Origin: Roseobacter sp. SK209-2-6 | Lineage (GTDB): Bacteria > Pseudomonadota > Alphaproteobacteria > Rhodobacterales > Rhodobacteraceae | DNA: 64,000 nucleotides | Reading direction: 5' to 3' | Assembly (NCBI RefSeq): GCF_000169455.1 | Contig: NZ_AAYC01000004.1 | Location: forward strand, 248,001-312,000 | Shown here: positions 26,371 to 34,691 of the stretch, in pieces | How positions within the stretch are numbered: position 1 is the stretch's first letter | Layout: every line of letters begins with the position of its first letter | Program-made: the position numbers and the translations under genes | Notes under the pieces: generated by a model | Told to the model about the DNA's origin: nothing | What the model saw: only the letters and a program-made list of their open reading frames with translations | The model's database searches: none

Positions 26371-27413
26371 CCCGCACTGCTGTTTTGATCTGTCCCGGAC
26401 GCGGCACCTACAACAAGCCGGAACTGGGCTACTTGCACCGGTACCATGCGGAGAAATCCGCGCTGTTCGCTGGCTTTGATGCGGCGCGGGCGGAGCTGGG
26501 CCAGGAAGAGGTCACAGCGCTTGATGGGGCGAAGCGATTTTCTGTGTCAAAATACTCGCGCGGGGATGTGGCCTCACCGCTGATCTATGCCTCAGCCCTG
26601 GCGGATGCCCAGTCGTTGGCGGAGGATATCGAGGTGGTGGCGGTCACCGGCAATTCCATGGGCTGGTATATTGCGCTGGCCGCTGCGGGCGCGCTCTCAC
26701 CGCAGGATGGGTTTGAGTTGGTCGATACCATGGGCAGCCTGATGCAGGAGCATCTGATTGGCGGCCAGCTGGTCTATCCCTTTACCGGCGCGGATTGGCG
26801 GGCGGATCCTGTGCGCAAGGCAGAGCTGCTGGCGTTGGTGGCAGAGATCAATACCCGCGAGGGCCATGTGCTGGCCCTGTCGATTGATCTGGGCGGCATG
26901 CTGGTACTGGCGGGTGATGAGGCGGGGCTCTCTGCCTTTGAGGCTGCGGTGCCCACGGTAGACGAGCGCTTTCCGATGCGTCTGGCCAATCACGCCGGGT
27001 TCCATACGGCTCTGCAGGAACCAGTCGCGCAGGAAGGCCGTGACCGCCTGGATGGCGGCAAGCTGCGCCAGCCACAGCTGCCGCTGATCGACGGCCGCGG
27101 TGCCATCTGGCAGCCCGGTGCCACGGATCTGGAGGCACTTTGGGACTACACCCTCGGCCATCAGGTGGTGGAGAGCTATGATTTCTCCCGGGCGGTGCAG
27201 AATGCAGCGCTGGAATTTGCGCCGGATCTCTTCATCGTGACCGGACCGGGCACGACCCTGGGCGGAGCGGTTGCGCAGTCTCTGGTGCATCAGGGCTGGC
27301 GCAGCATGGAGGACAAGGCGGGTTTCAAAGCCAAACAGGCTGAGGCACCTATGCTGGTTTCAATGGGAGATGAAGCGCAGCGTCCGCTCGCTACCGGATC
27401 ATCCAGAGGCTAA
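26367..27413 (+). CDS. Acyltransferase-domain (FabD-like) protein
   Basis: A 348-aa protein of the malonyl/acyl-ACP transacylase fold. The nucleophile elbow is TGNSMGW with Ser97 (FabD has GHSLG), and a candidate catalytic His213 lies in NHAGFHTAL. The N-terminal LICPGRGTYN takes the place of the FPGQG loop. Asn instead of His before the Ser and a different oxyanion loop suggest an unusual acyl donor. It is translationally coupled to the E1 fusion (ATGA), so it may transfer the acyl product of that enzyme. No ACP gene is adjacent. Confidence 0.82.
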   Translation: MTRTAVLICPGRGTYNKPELGYLHRYHAEKSALFAGFDAARAELGQEEVTALDGAKRFSVSKYSRGDVASPLIYASALADAQSLAEDIEVVAVTGNSMGWYIALAAAGALSPQDGFELVDTMGSLMQEHLIGGQLVYPFTGADWRADPVRKAELLALVAEINTREGHVLALSIDLGGMLVLAGDEAGLSAFEAAVPTVDERFPMRLANHAGFHTALQEPVAQEGRDRLDGGKLRQPQLPLIDGRGAIWQPGATDLEALWDYTLGHQVVESYDFSRAVQNAALEFAPDLFIVTGPGTTLGGAVAQSLVHQGWRSMEDKAGFKAKQAEAPMLVSMGDEAQRPLATGSSRG

Positions 27414-27434
27414 GCGGGGCTCCCGCGTGCAAAA

Positions 27435-27458
27435 CCAGTTTTGGCTAGCCAAAACTGG
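27435..27458. repeat. Perfect 24-bp palindrome in convergent gap
   Basis: Two 12-bp arms beginning CCAGTTTTGG meet at a central CTAG. It lies 21 bp after the acyltransferase stop, between convergent genes. The arms contain T4 and A4 runs, so the structure might help terminate in both directions, but no T-tract follows the stem. Confidence 0.6.
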
Positions 27459-27475
27459 CCCTGCCCTTGGGCCCG

Positions 27476-27498
27476 GCGCCGCCCTTGCAGGGCGGCGC
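27476..27498. repeat. GC-rich intergenic stem-loop, copy 1
   Basis: A 9-bp stem GCGCCGCCC / GGGCGGCGC (27476-27484 with 27490-27498) lies 15 bp from the end of the cyclase gene. Its surroundings (TTGGGCC before, GGT after) match those of the stem at 61586-61607, suggesting a dispersed repeat family placed in convergent gaps. Confidence 0.55.
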
Positions 27499-27512
27499 GG
27501 TGGCGCGTCATC

Positions 27513-29165
27513 TTAATCTTTTGCCAGTCTGACCACCGGCGCAGAGCCGACAGTTTCGGGCTCTTCGCGCGGGGCTGGAGCCTGCAGGAAGGGCGAGACC
27601 GCATAGCTCTCCACCTTGGCGCTGACATTGTGAAGCTCAAGCGCGCCCAGGGCGATAGCTTCGGTGCCAGCGGGCAGGCTGTTCTTGCTGATCAGAATGG
27701 AATGGCCTAGGGATTTGCCATAGTCGCCAAGCCGCGCGGCCACATTGGCCGCCTGGCCGATGACGGTGAAATCCAGCCGCTCGCGGGAGCCGACATTGCC
27801 ATAGGTCACGGTGCCAAAGGCGATGCCGCTGGCGCATTCGAGACTGGTGATCTCATACTCTTGCGCCACGGCCTGCAACGCGGGCGCGATACTGCGGGCA
27901 GAGGCCAGCGCATGATTGCGCGCCCGCTCTGGGTCGGCACCTGCCGGGAAGACGGCCAGCACCGCATCGCCAATAAATTTCAGCACCTCGCCACCGTTGT
28001 CATGCACAATACCCGAGGCTACATCAAAGAAACTGTTCAACAGCTTGATATAGGCCTGACGCCCCAGCTGTTCCTCCAGCAGGGTAGAACCGCGCAGATC
28101 ACAAAACATGATGGCTGCATCAATGTCGTCGCCTTCACCGCGGCGGATCTTGCCACCAAGTACCCGCGCACCAGTGCGCTTACCCACATAGGTCTCCAGC
28201 AGGGACTGCGCATTCTCGCGCTGCATGAAGACCTCATAATAACGGGCCACCACCGCAGAGCATTCAAAGATCAGACCCAGATTGGCCGTTGAAAAACCAT
28301 TGGGGTGATCGCTGGCGACGGTGAGCACGTTGATCCGCCCGTCCGAGAAGGGCAGCGGCATGGCGACATAATCGGTGGCACCGGCGGCACGCAGATCCGC
28401 GAGAATCGGAAAGGCATCCTCACTGTCTTCCTCATCAATGCGGTGGCGTACACCGCCCAGGCCCTTTGACACATGACGCAATGGACTGGCGTGATAGGCC
28501 GGGTGATCATAGATCTCATAGCTGGGCGCATAGGTGGTCACTTCGCCGGTGGCCTTTTCCCAAATGAAATTCTTGCCAGCAATCTGCGGATGTAGTGACC
28601 AGGCCAGCACCGAGAGGCGGGAGAGATAGACGCCCTGCTCCAAGAGCTTCTCTGCGAGCGCCCTGGTGAAGTCCGCAGGGGTTGCAATGAAAGCGGCCTC
28701 TCGCAGGAGCCAATCAACCAGTGGGCCGGAAATATTGCCGTAGTCCGGTGGGGATATCACGTTGCTGCCGAGGTCAAACGCGGTGAGCTCATCGGGCATG
28801 AACCCGACGTAACCCTCAATGGCCGAGGCTTCAGGCAGGGTGTTTTCATAGACCCAAACCGCTCCAGGAACCCTTTCATCCTCTAGCTTCAGATCATGAT
28901 AACAAGCTGTGCCTTTGAAGGGGCAGAAGGTCTGCTTCTCCAGTTTGCGAGACAGATCAACTGCAAGATCTTCTTTGGGAAAATAGATAGTGGGCGGCAG
29001 GCGGGTTTCATACATCACCCGCGCACGGCTGCTGGAGGCCAGGATTATCCCGTTGCGCTCTGCCTTGACGGTGCCGCGCAGATTCTCCACCAAAATTCCA
29101 TAGCCGCCATTGGGCGTGGCTGGGCCGGCGGAGCCGTTGCCTTTGGGCGGGAGTTGCACATTCAT
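27513..29165 (-). CDS. DUF427-class III adenylate/guanylate cyclase fusion
   Basis: A 550-aa soluble protein of three parts. Residues about 25-122 form a DUF427 domain (VWVYENTLPEASAIEGYVGFMP at its end). Residues about 150-310 resemble the N-terminal region of rhizobial class III cyclases (LAWSLHPQIAGKNFIW). Residues about 347-520 are the cyclase catalytic domain with metal ligands Asp356 (MFCDLRGST) and Asp400 (KFIGDAV), Lys396, Thr467 in LDFTVIG and the NVAAR transition-state residues Asn474/Arg478. All catalytic residues are present, so it should make cAMP. The DUF427 part may sense a ligand. Confidence 0.9.
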   Translation of the reverse strand: MNVQLPPKGNGSAGPATPNGGYGILVENLRGTVKAERNGIILASSSRARVMYETRLPPTIYFPKEDLAVDLSRKLEKQTFCPFKGTACYHDLKLEDERVPGAVWVYENTLPEASAIEGYVGFMPDELTAFDLGSNVISPPDYGNISGPLVDWLLREAAFIATPADFTRALAEKLLEQGVYLSRLSVLAWSLHPQIAGKNFIWEKATGEVTTYAPSYEIYDHPAYHASPLRHVSKGLGGVRHRIDEEDSEDAFPILADLRAAGATDYVAMPLPFSDGRINVLTVASDHPNGFSTANLGLIFECSAVVARYYEVFMQRENAQSLLETYVGKRTGARVLGGKIRRGEGDDIDAAIMFCDLRGSTLLEEQLGRQAYIKLLNSFFDVASGIVHDNGGEVLKFIGDAVLAVFPAGADPERARNHALASARSIAPALQAVAQEYEITSLECASGIAFGTVTYGNVGSRERLDFTVIGQAANVAARLGDYGKSLGHSILISKNSLPAGTEAIALGALELHNVSAKVESYAVSPFLQAPAPREEPETVGSAPVVRLAKD

Positions 29166-29277
29166 CAGGTCTGTCCTTTTGACCTTGGCCCGCTCTCCAC
29201 CAAGAGGAAGGCAGAGGCGGCGTTGCAGGTTGCGACTTCCCTAGAAGATGGGAACTGCGCAGAGGCATCGCAAAGAG

Positions 29278-29293
29278 GCGCCTGATCAGGCGC
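29278..29293. repeat. Perfect 16-bp palindrome upstream of the cyclase gene
   Basis: GCGCCTGATCAGGCGC is self-complementary and lies about 113 bp before the start of the DUF427-cyclase gene, in the 260-bp gap to the membrane regulator gene. A smaller dyad CTGGAA-T-TTCCAG is near 29325. It could be an operator or a terminator of the upstream gene; no T-tract decides. No coding sequence is seen in 29166-29425. Confidence 0.4.
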
Positions 29294-29425
29294 TGTGAGC
29301 TTCGCCATTATGTGGGGCTAGCGGCTGGAATTTCCAGTGGCTGGAAGGATCACTTCTGTAGGAGCAGATGTGCGGAATTGCTGAAACCCAACTGACAGAA
29401 AAGATCCGTGGAGGTTCAAACAGGC

Positions 29426-30127
29426 TCAGATGATCCGAATCACATCCTTGCTGATCGCCAGAACATAACCGCGTTTGGCGATATTCTTCACTAGAAGCTC
29501 GCTGACCATCTGGTTGCCAAGGGTGTCGCGCAACCGCTTGATTCGGGTGGCACCCGCGGCCTCTTCGCAGTCGCTGCTGTCGCGCCCTGATATCACCGCT
29601 TCGATCTCGGCTCCCGAAAGCACATCATCGTCCATGCGGGCTTCGGCCAGGGCAGAGAGGGTTTCCATCGCCGCTGGGGTCAGTTTGAACCCCATATTGT
29701 TCAGATAGACCGTCTTCTCTTCGCGGCTGATCAAAAGCTCGGTGACCTGGATGCCGGCGCGCTCGATCTGCGCCATGCGCCGGTTCAGCACCATCAACAT
29801 GGCCAGAACCACCAAGGCGGCAATCATCATTGCGGTGGCAAAAACCAAAAGAACAAAGATCACCACTCGGTAGCTGGCCAGGGTATCGGCAAAGGCGGTG
29901 CCGGATTGGGCCAGGATCTCCAGCAGTTTGATCTCTGCCTGGGTGGTCAGGTCATTCTCGACAAAGAGCTGCTCTACCCGTGCATTAAAGGCATTGGCAT
30001 CGGGCAGCGCCAGCAAAAGCACGGTGCCCGCAATGGCCAGGAGTGCGGCAATGACTGCAATGCCAAGGGCAATGACCCTGCTGCCGGCGCTACGGGCCTC
30101 AGAAACGGAGATAGTAGGGTCCGGCAT
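29426..30127 (-). CDS. Membrane-anchored winged-helix (OmpR-type) regulator
   Basis: A 233-aa protein with two transmembrane helices (about 18-41 and 87-114) enclosing a roughly 45-residue periplasmic loop, then a cytoplasmic C-terminal domain (about 128-228). Its pattern, an LTPAAMETLSAL helix, GATRIKRLRDTLG and RGYVLAI, matches an OmpR/PhoB winged helix. This is the ToxR/CadC idea with reversed order: membrane part first, DNA-binding part last. AAAGGAAAG precedes ATG 30127. The start lies inside the end of the small secreted-protein gene (29-bp overlap), indicating coupled expression. Confidence 0.8.
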   Translation of the reverse strand: MPDPTISVSEARSAGSRVIALGIAVIAALLAIAGTVLLLALPDANAFNARVEQLFVENDLTTQAEIKLLEILAQSGTAFADTLASYRVVIFVLLVFATAMMIAALVVLAMLMVLNRRMAQIERAGIQVTELLISREEKTVYLNNMGFKLTPAAMETLSALAEARMDDDVLSGAEIEAVISGRDSSDCEEAAGATRIKRLRDTLGNQMVSELLVKNIAKRGYVLAISKDVIRII

Positions 30128-30392
30128 CGGCTTTCCTTTGCTGCAGACCTTCCGGCCCAAAAACCGACATGATGTTCAACAGGGTCCACCCTTGGGCGTT
30201 GAGCCGTGCCTGTGCTTCGGCCTGGGCAGAGGCACGAGAGCATTCGCCGCGTATTTGCAGGACGCCGTAATGCAGTTTCAGCGGGTTGTTTTGCTTTGCC
30301 TTGTAGTCAGCATAGCAATCGGCGGCGAAGACTGGGCTGGAAAGCGCCAGTAAGGCCGCGCATGTAAGCGGTATGGCAAGGATCTGTTTCAT
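30099..30392 (-). CDS. Small secreted protein of unknown function
   Basis: A 97-aa protein with a clear signal peptide (KQILAIPLTCAALLALSSPVFA, cleavage likely after FAA at 23-24). The mature part is about 74 residues with two cysteines (in ADCYADY and GECSRA), probably disulfide-bonded in the periplasm. The pattern CYADYKAKQNNPLKLHYGVLQI is not a family I can name. AGGATG precedes the ATG. It is the first gene of a leftward pair with the membrane winged-helix regulator, so it could be its periplasmic partner; that is inference. Confidence 0.8.
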   Translation of the reverse strand: MKQILAIPLTCAALLALSSPVFAADCYADYKAKQNNPLKLHYGVLQIRGECSRASAQAEAQARLNAQGWTLLNIMSVFGPEGLQQRKADAGPYYLRF

Positions 30393-30459
30393 GACGGCAT
30401 CCTGCGCGGAACTGCCGCAGTATTCAATAACAACAGGGGTTTGAGCAGCCGGTTATCTG

Positions 30460-30477
30460 ATAACAGGGCCCTGTTAT
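30460..30477. promoter_or_regulatory. 18-bp perfect palindrome between divergent secreted-protein genes
   Basis: ATAACAGGG / CCCTGTTAT (30460-30477) is a perfect dyad located centrally in the 193-bp gap between two divergent genes for secreted proteins, upstream of the membrane winged-helix regulator operon. Position and symmetry suggest an operator serving both directions. Confidence 0.5.
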
Positions 30478-30585
30478 TGCCTGTCTGAGGGGTTCGGAGG
30501 GAGGCTGATCGCATCGGTTCAGACGCCAGCCACATCTGGTGTCACATAGCCAGCGAAATGACAGACCCTCAGGAAAGGTCAGAAC

Positions 30586-31053
30586 ATGACACAGAGTAAT
30601 CGCCCCCAGCATCATCGCAAATTCATCGCCATCGTTTTGTCCGCCGCCCTCGCGGTGACAGGTATCTCTGCTGTTCCGGCCCGTGCGGACAATGATGTCG
30701 GCAAAGTGGTGGCCGGGATTGCCGTCTTGGGGATACTTGGGGCAGCGTTGCATCGGCATAATACGCGGGATCGCCGCCATCAGCAGGTGACTCGACCCTA
30801 TCAGCCACAGCACCCCAAGCCGATTCCACAACATTTCCGCCGCTATGATCTGCCCGCGCGTTGTGTGCGTTACTTCCCCAATTACAGCCATGAGGAAAAC
30901 CTGGTGGCACGCGGCTGTCTGCGTAAAAACTACCAGTATGAGGCCTCACTGCCGCAGCAGTGCCGCGTAACCTTCTGGAATGGCGACAAGCATCGCACTG
31001 GCTATCGGCCCAAATGCCTGACCAAGCGCGGCTACCGGCTGATTACCCACTAG
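30586..31053 (+). CDS. Small basic secreted protein of unknown function
   Basis: A 155-aa protein with an N-terminal signal (hydrophobic FIAIVLSAALAVTGISA, cleavage near PARA-DN about residue 35), a second hydrophobic stretch VVAGIAVLGILGAAL (about 41-55), and a His/Arg/Pro-rich linker. The C-terminal part has four cysteines (ARCVRYF, RGCLRKN, QQCRVTF, PKCLTKR), suggesting two disulfides. I recognise no named family, although similar short roseobacter proteins exist. GAAAGG precedes the ATG. It is divergent from the other small secreted protein. Confidence 0.82.
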   Translation: MTQSNRPQHHRKFIAIVLSAALAVTGISAVPARADNDVGKVVAGIAVLGILGAALHRHNTRDRRHQQVTRPYQPQHPKPIPQHFRRYDLPARCVRYFPNYSHEENLVARGCLRKNYQYEASLPQQCRVTFWNGDKHRTGYRPKCLTKRGYRLITH

Positions 31054-31112
31054 GTGCCTATCCATCACGGCAGGGCACCTGTCATATCTCGGCAACGGAT
31101 CGAGCAGGACTT

Positions 31113-31138
31113 GGGGGGCTTCGGCCCCTCCTTTTTTC
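31113..31138 (+). terminator. Rho-independent terminator
   Basis: A GGGGC-TTCG-GCCCC stem with an extra-stable UUCG loop (core 31115-31128) is followed by CCTTTTTT. It ends the transcript of the small secreted protein 60 bp beyond its stop. Confidence 0.88.
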
Positions 31139-31198
31139 TTTTGTAACGGGGTAAACCAGCCGCTTGCATTTCAAAGCGGAATTGGCTCTGACAGGAGC

Positions 31199-31816
31199 AT
31201 GGAACAGCCTGATGACAGCCTAGAGCAAACCGCCCGAAAAAATGGTTATCCGCGTATCGCAGGTGTGGATGAGGTCGGGCGTGGCCCGCTTGCTGGCCCG
31301 GTGACCGCTGCGGCGGTGATCTTGCCCCTAGAAGGCTACCCGCAGGGACTCAACGACAGCAAAAAGCTGAGTGCCAAGAAACGCGCTGTCTTGGCCGAGG
31401 AGATCTTGCAAACAGCCGAGGTCTCCATTGCTGAGGCCAGCGTGGAAGAGATTGATAGCATTAACATTCTGAAGGCGTCCCACCTGGCGATGGAACGGGC
31501 AGTGGCGGCGCTGGATCCGGCACCGGACTATCTGTTGATTGATGGCAATCTGATCCCCGCTGGTCTGACCATCCCAGCCGAAGCGGTGATCAAAGGGGAT
31601 GGCAAATCAGTCTCCATCGCGGCGGCCTCCATTGTGGCCAAAGAAGCCCGCGACGAATGCATGGTGGATTTGGCGCAACAGTTTCCAGGATATGGATGGG
31701 AGAAAAACGCGGGTTACCCTTCAAAGCAACACCGTGAGGCGCTGCAAGAATTGGGGGTGACACCACATCATCGCAAATCATTTAAGCCGGTACACAAGAT
31801 ATTGTATCAAGAGTGA
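31199..31816 (+). CDS. rnhB: Ribonuclease HII
   Basis: A 205-aa enzyme that nicks the RNA strand at ribonucleotides in DNA. The catalytic motif GVDEVGRGPLAGP (about 22-34) with Asp-Glu is intact, DGNL supplies the next acidic residue, and KGDGKSVSIAAASIVAK is the family signature. The AGGAG before ATG 31199 is only 1 nt away, so initiation may be inefficient. It is followed 107 bp downstream by ccrM, a neighbourhood common in Rhodobacterales. Confidence 0.95.
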   Translation: MEQPDDSLEQTARKNGYPRIAGVDEVGRGPLAGPVTAAAVILPLEGYPQGLNDSKKLSAKKRAVLAEEILQTAEVSIAEASVEEIDSINILKASHLAMERAVAALDPAPDYLLIDGNLIPAGLTIPAEAVIKGDGKSVSIAAASIVAKEARDECMVDLAQQFPGYGWEKNAGYPSKQHREALQELGVTPHHRKSFKPVHKILYQE

Positions 31817-31852
31817 AGAGCGAAACTCTTTTCTAAAAAACAAATTGACCTC

Positions 31853-31868
31853 GAATCCGGGATGACTC
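31853..31868. promoter_or_regulatory. Pair of GANTC sites in the ccrM leader
   Basis: GAATC (31853-31857) and GACTC (31864-31868) lie 16 bp apart in the short gap before ccrM, just after a TTGACC element (31845-31850). CcrM methylates GANTC. In Caulobacter, methylation of paired GANTC sites near the ccrM promoter feeds back on its own transcription, so these are candidate autoregulatory sites. Confidence 0.6.
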
Positions 31869-31914
31869 ATCCTGTGGATAACCAAATGAGCGCAAAAATG
31901 CGCCGCGGTTTTGA

Positions 31915-33030
<1,116 letters not shown>

Positions 33031-33111
33031 TCCTGCCCCCCAAGGCCTCACTCACGAGACATAACAGTCAAACCGCCGGTGCCCCTGCTTTTTAGCGGGG
33101 CGCCAACCTTG

Positions 33112-33137
33112 CCCCGCCGTCTTCGGCGGGGTTTTTT
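33112..33137 (+). terminator. Rho-independent terminator after ccrM
   Basis: A perfect 8-bp stem CCCCGCCG / CGGCGGGG (33112-33119 with 33124-33131) with a TCTT loop is followed by TTTTTT. A weaker upstream stem (GCCCC / GGGGC near 33081-33102) precedes it. Confidence 0.93.
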
Positions 33138-33215
33138 GGGTCAAATTGATGCAGGGCGGATGTATATTGCAGCAGTCTGCCCTATCTTAGGGCCAACCAA
33201 GAGGGATGGCTTCAA

Positions 33216-34628
33216 ATGGCAGAGACGGCAATCGATCCGCCAAAGAGTTCCGCAAGCAAAGCACGCGCTTTGGGAGCAGGGCTGAAACACAGCCTGACAG
33301 ATCCAGAGGCCCCACCGGAATCCCGCTATGTTTTGGAAGCTCTGGAGGAGCATAAGCAGCAAGGCCTAGAGCTGGCGGTCAAAGCCCGTTGGATCGCCAT
33401 GAGCATTTTCGCGGTCTTTATCGTGGTGGTTCATCCCAGGGTCGAGGTTGTCTATTACCTCATGATCATGGCGCTTATCTGCCTCAACGGTTGGTTCATC
33501 CGCCGCGCGGGCCGGGTCGGACGCTCACGGTTGGAGCTGTTTCTGATCTTTGCGGATCTCCTGTTGATGACAGTTGGAATGGTGGGGCCAAACCCCTTTG
33601 ATGCGGATGGCATGCCGCTGGCAATGCAATACCGGCTCGACAATTTCATCTACTTCTTTGTGATCCTCTCGGCGGGTACGCTGGCCTATTCCTGGCGGAC
33701 GGTGATCGCCATTGGGGTCTGGACCTTCTTCATGTGGCTTGCCGCACTTGGGCTGGCGATGTGGTTTTCCACCCCCTTTGAGGGTCTCAGCGAAGCCGCC
33801 GCGGCTGCCTTCGCCAGCTATCCCGATGTGGCGCAGTTCATGGATCCAAATGACTTTGGTATTCAGATGCGTGCGCAGGAGGTCATCGTCTTTCTGATTG
33901 TTGCCATCACTTTGGGGATTTCTGCGCGCCGTGCGAACCTTTTGGTGCTCGACAATGCCGGTCTGGAACGGGAGCGGGCCAATCTCTCACGCTATTTCTC
34001 TCCGAATGTGGTGGAGCAGCTGTCGCAGAACGATGAACCGCTGAAGCAGGTCCGGATCGAGAATGTGGCGGTGCTGTTTATCGATATTGTCGGCTTTACC
34101 CGCATGGCTGCCGGACGCGACCCGCATGAGGTGATCACCCTGCTGCGCGAGTTCCATGGCCGGATGGAGCGCGAGGTATTTCGCCATCGCGGCACGCTGG
34201 ATAAATACCTGGGCGACGGATTGATGGCGACCTTTGGCACGCCCATGCCGGGAGAGCGTGACGCCAGCGATGCCCTGGCCTGCGCCCGCGCAATGCAGGC
34301 CTCACTTGCCGCTTGGAATACCGAGCGCCGCCGCCAGGGCCAGCCAGAGATCAAGGCGGGTATCGGCGTGCACTATGGTGAGACCCTCTTGGGGGACATC
34401 GGTGCCAACCGGCTGGAGTATGCGGTGATTGGCACTGCCGTGAATGTAGCGGCCCGGCTGGAGGAAATGACCCGTGGGCTGCAGGCTGGCATCGTGATCA
34501 GCGAGGATCTTCGAAACCAAGCGGCAGAGGAAAAATGCCCAGCAGAGCTGCTGGACGACTTGAAGTCTGTCCCAAATCAGGAAATTCGAGGTCTCGATCA
34601 AAGCATGACCGTCTGGTTGCTAACTTGA
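33216..34628 (+). CDS. Membrane-bound class III nucleotide cyclase
   Basis: A 470-aa protein with six predicted transmembrane helices (about 58-73, 76-94, 106-124, 143-160, 162-184, 221-239), a short coiled helix (ERERANLSRYFSPNVVEQL) and a catalytic domain (about 280-440). The metal aspartates are Asp290 (LFIDIVGFT) and Asp334 (YLGDG), with base-contact Lys330 and catalytic Asn410/Arg414. The second base-selecting residue, Thr or Asp in adenylate cyclases, is Ala403 (EYAVIG), so the nucleotide specificity is uncertain. It ends 63 bp before the C13 protease gene on the same strand. Confidence 0.92.
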   Translation: MAETAIDPPKSSASKARALGAGLKHSLTDPEAPPESRYVLEALEEHKQQGLELAVKARWIAMSIFAVFIVVVHPRVEVVYYLMIMALICLNGWFIRRAGRVGRSRLELFLIFADLLLMTVGMVGPNPFDADGMPLAMQYRLDNFIYFFVILSAGTLAYSWRTVIAIGVWTFFMWLAALGLAMWFSTPFEGLSEAAAAAFASYPDVAQFMDPNDFGIQMRAQEVIVFLIVAITLGISARRANLLVLDNAGLERERANLSRYFSPNVVEQLSQNDEPLKQVRIENVAVLFIDIVGFTRMAAGRDPHEVITLLREFHGRMEREVFRHRGTLDKYLGDGLMATFGTPMPGERDASDALACARAMQASLAAWNTERRRQGQPEIKAGIGVHYGETLLGDIGANRLEYAVIGTAVNVAARLEEMTRGLQAGIVISEDLRNQAAEEKCPAELLDDLKSVPNQEIRGLDQSMTVWLLT

Positions 34629-34691
34629 CGTCAAGACTTTAGCTCTGGAGATGTCAAAAATTGGACATTATTCAACCTTAAGGCGTTGGAC

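Noticed and set aside
28896-29285. 129-aa rightward frame over the cyclase start and upstream gap
   Set aside because: Mostly antisense to the DUF427 domain; no ribosome site or motif.
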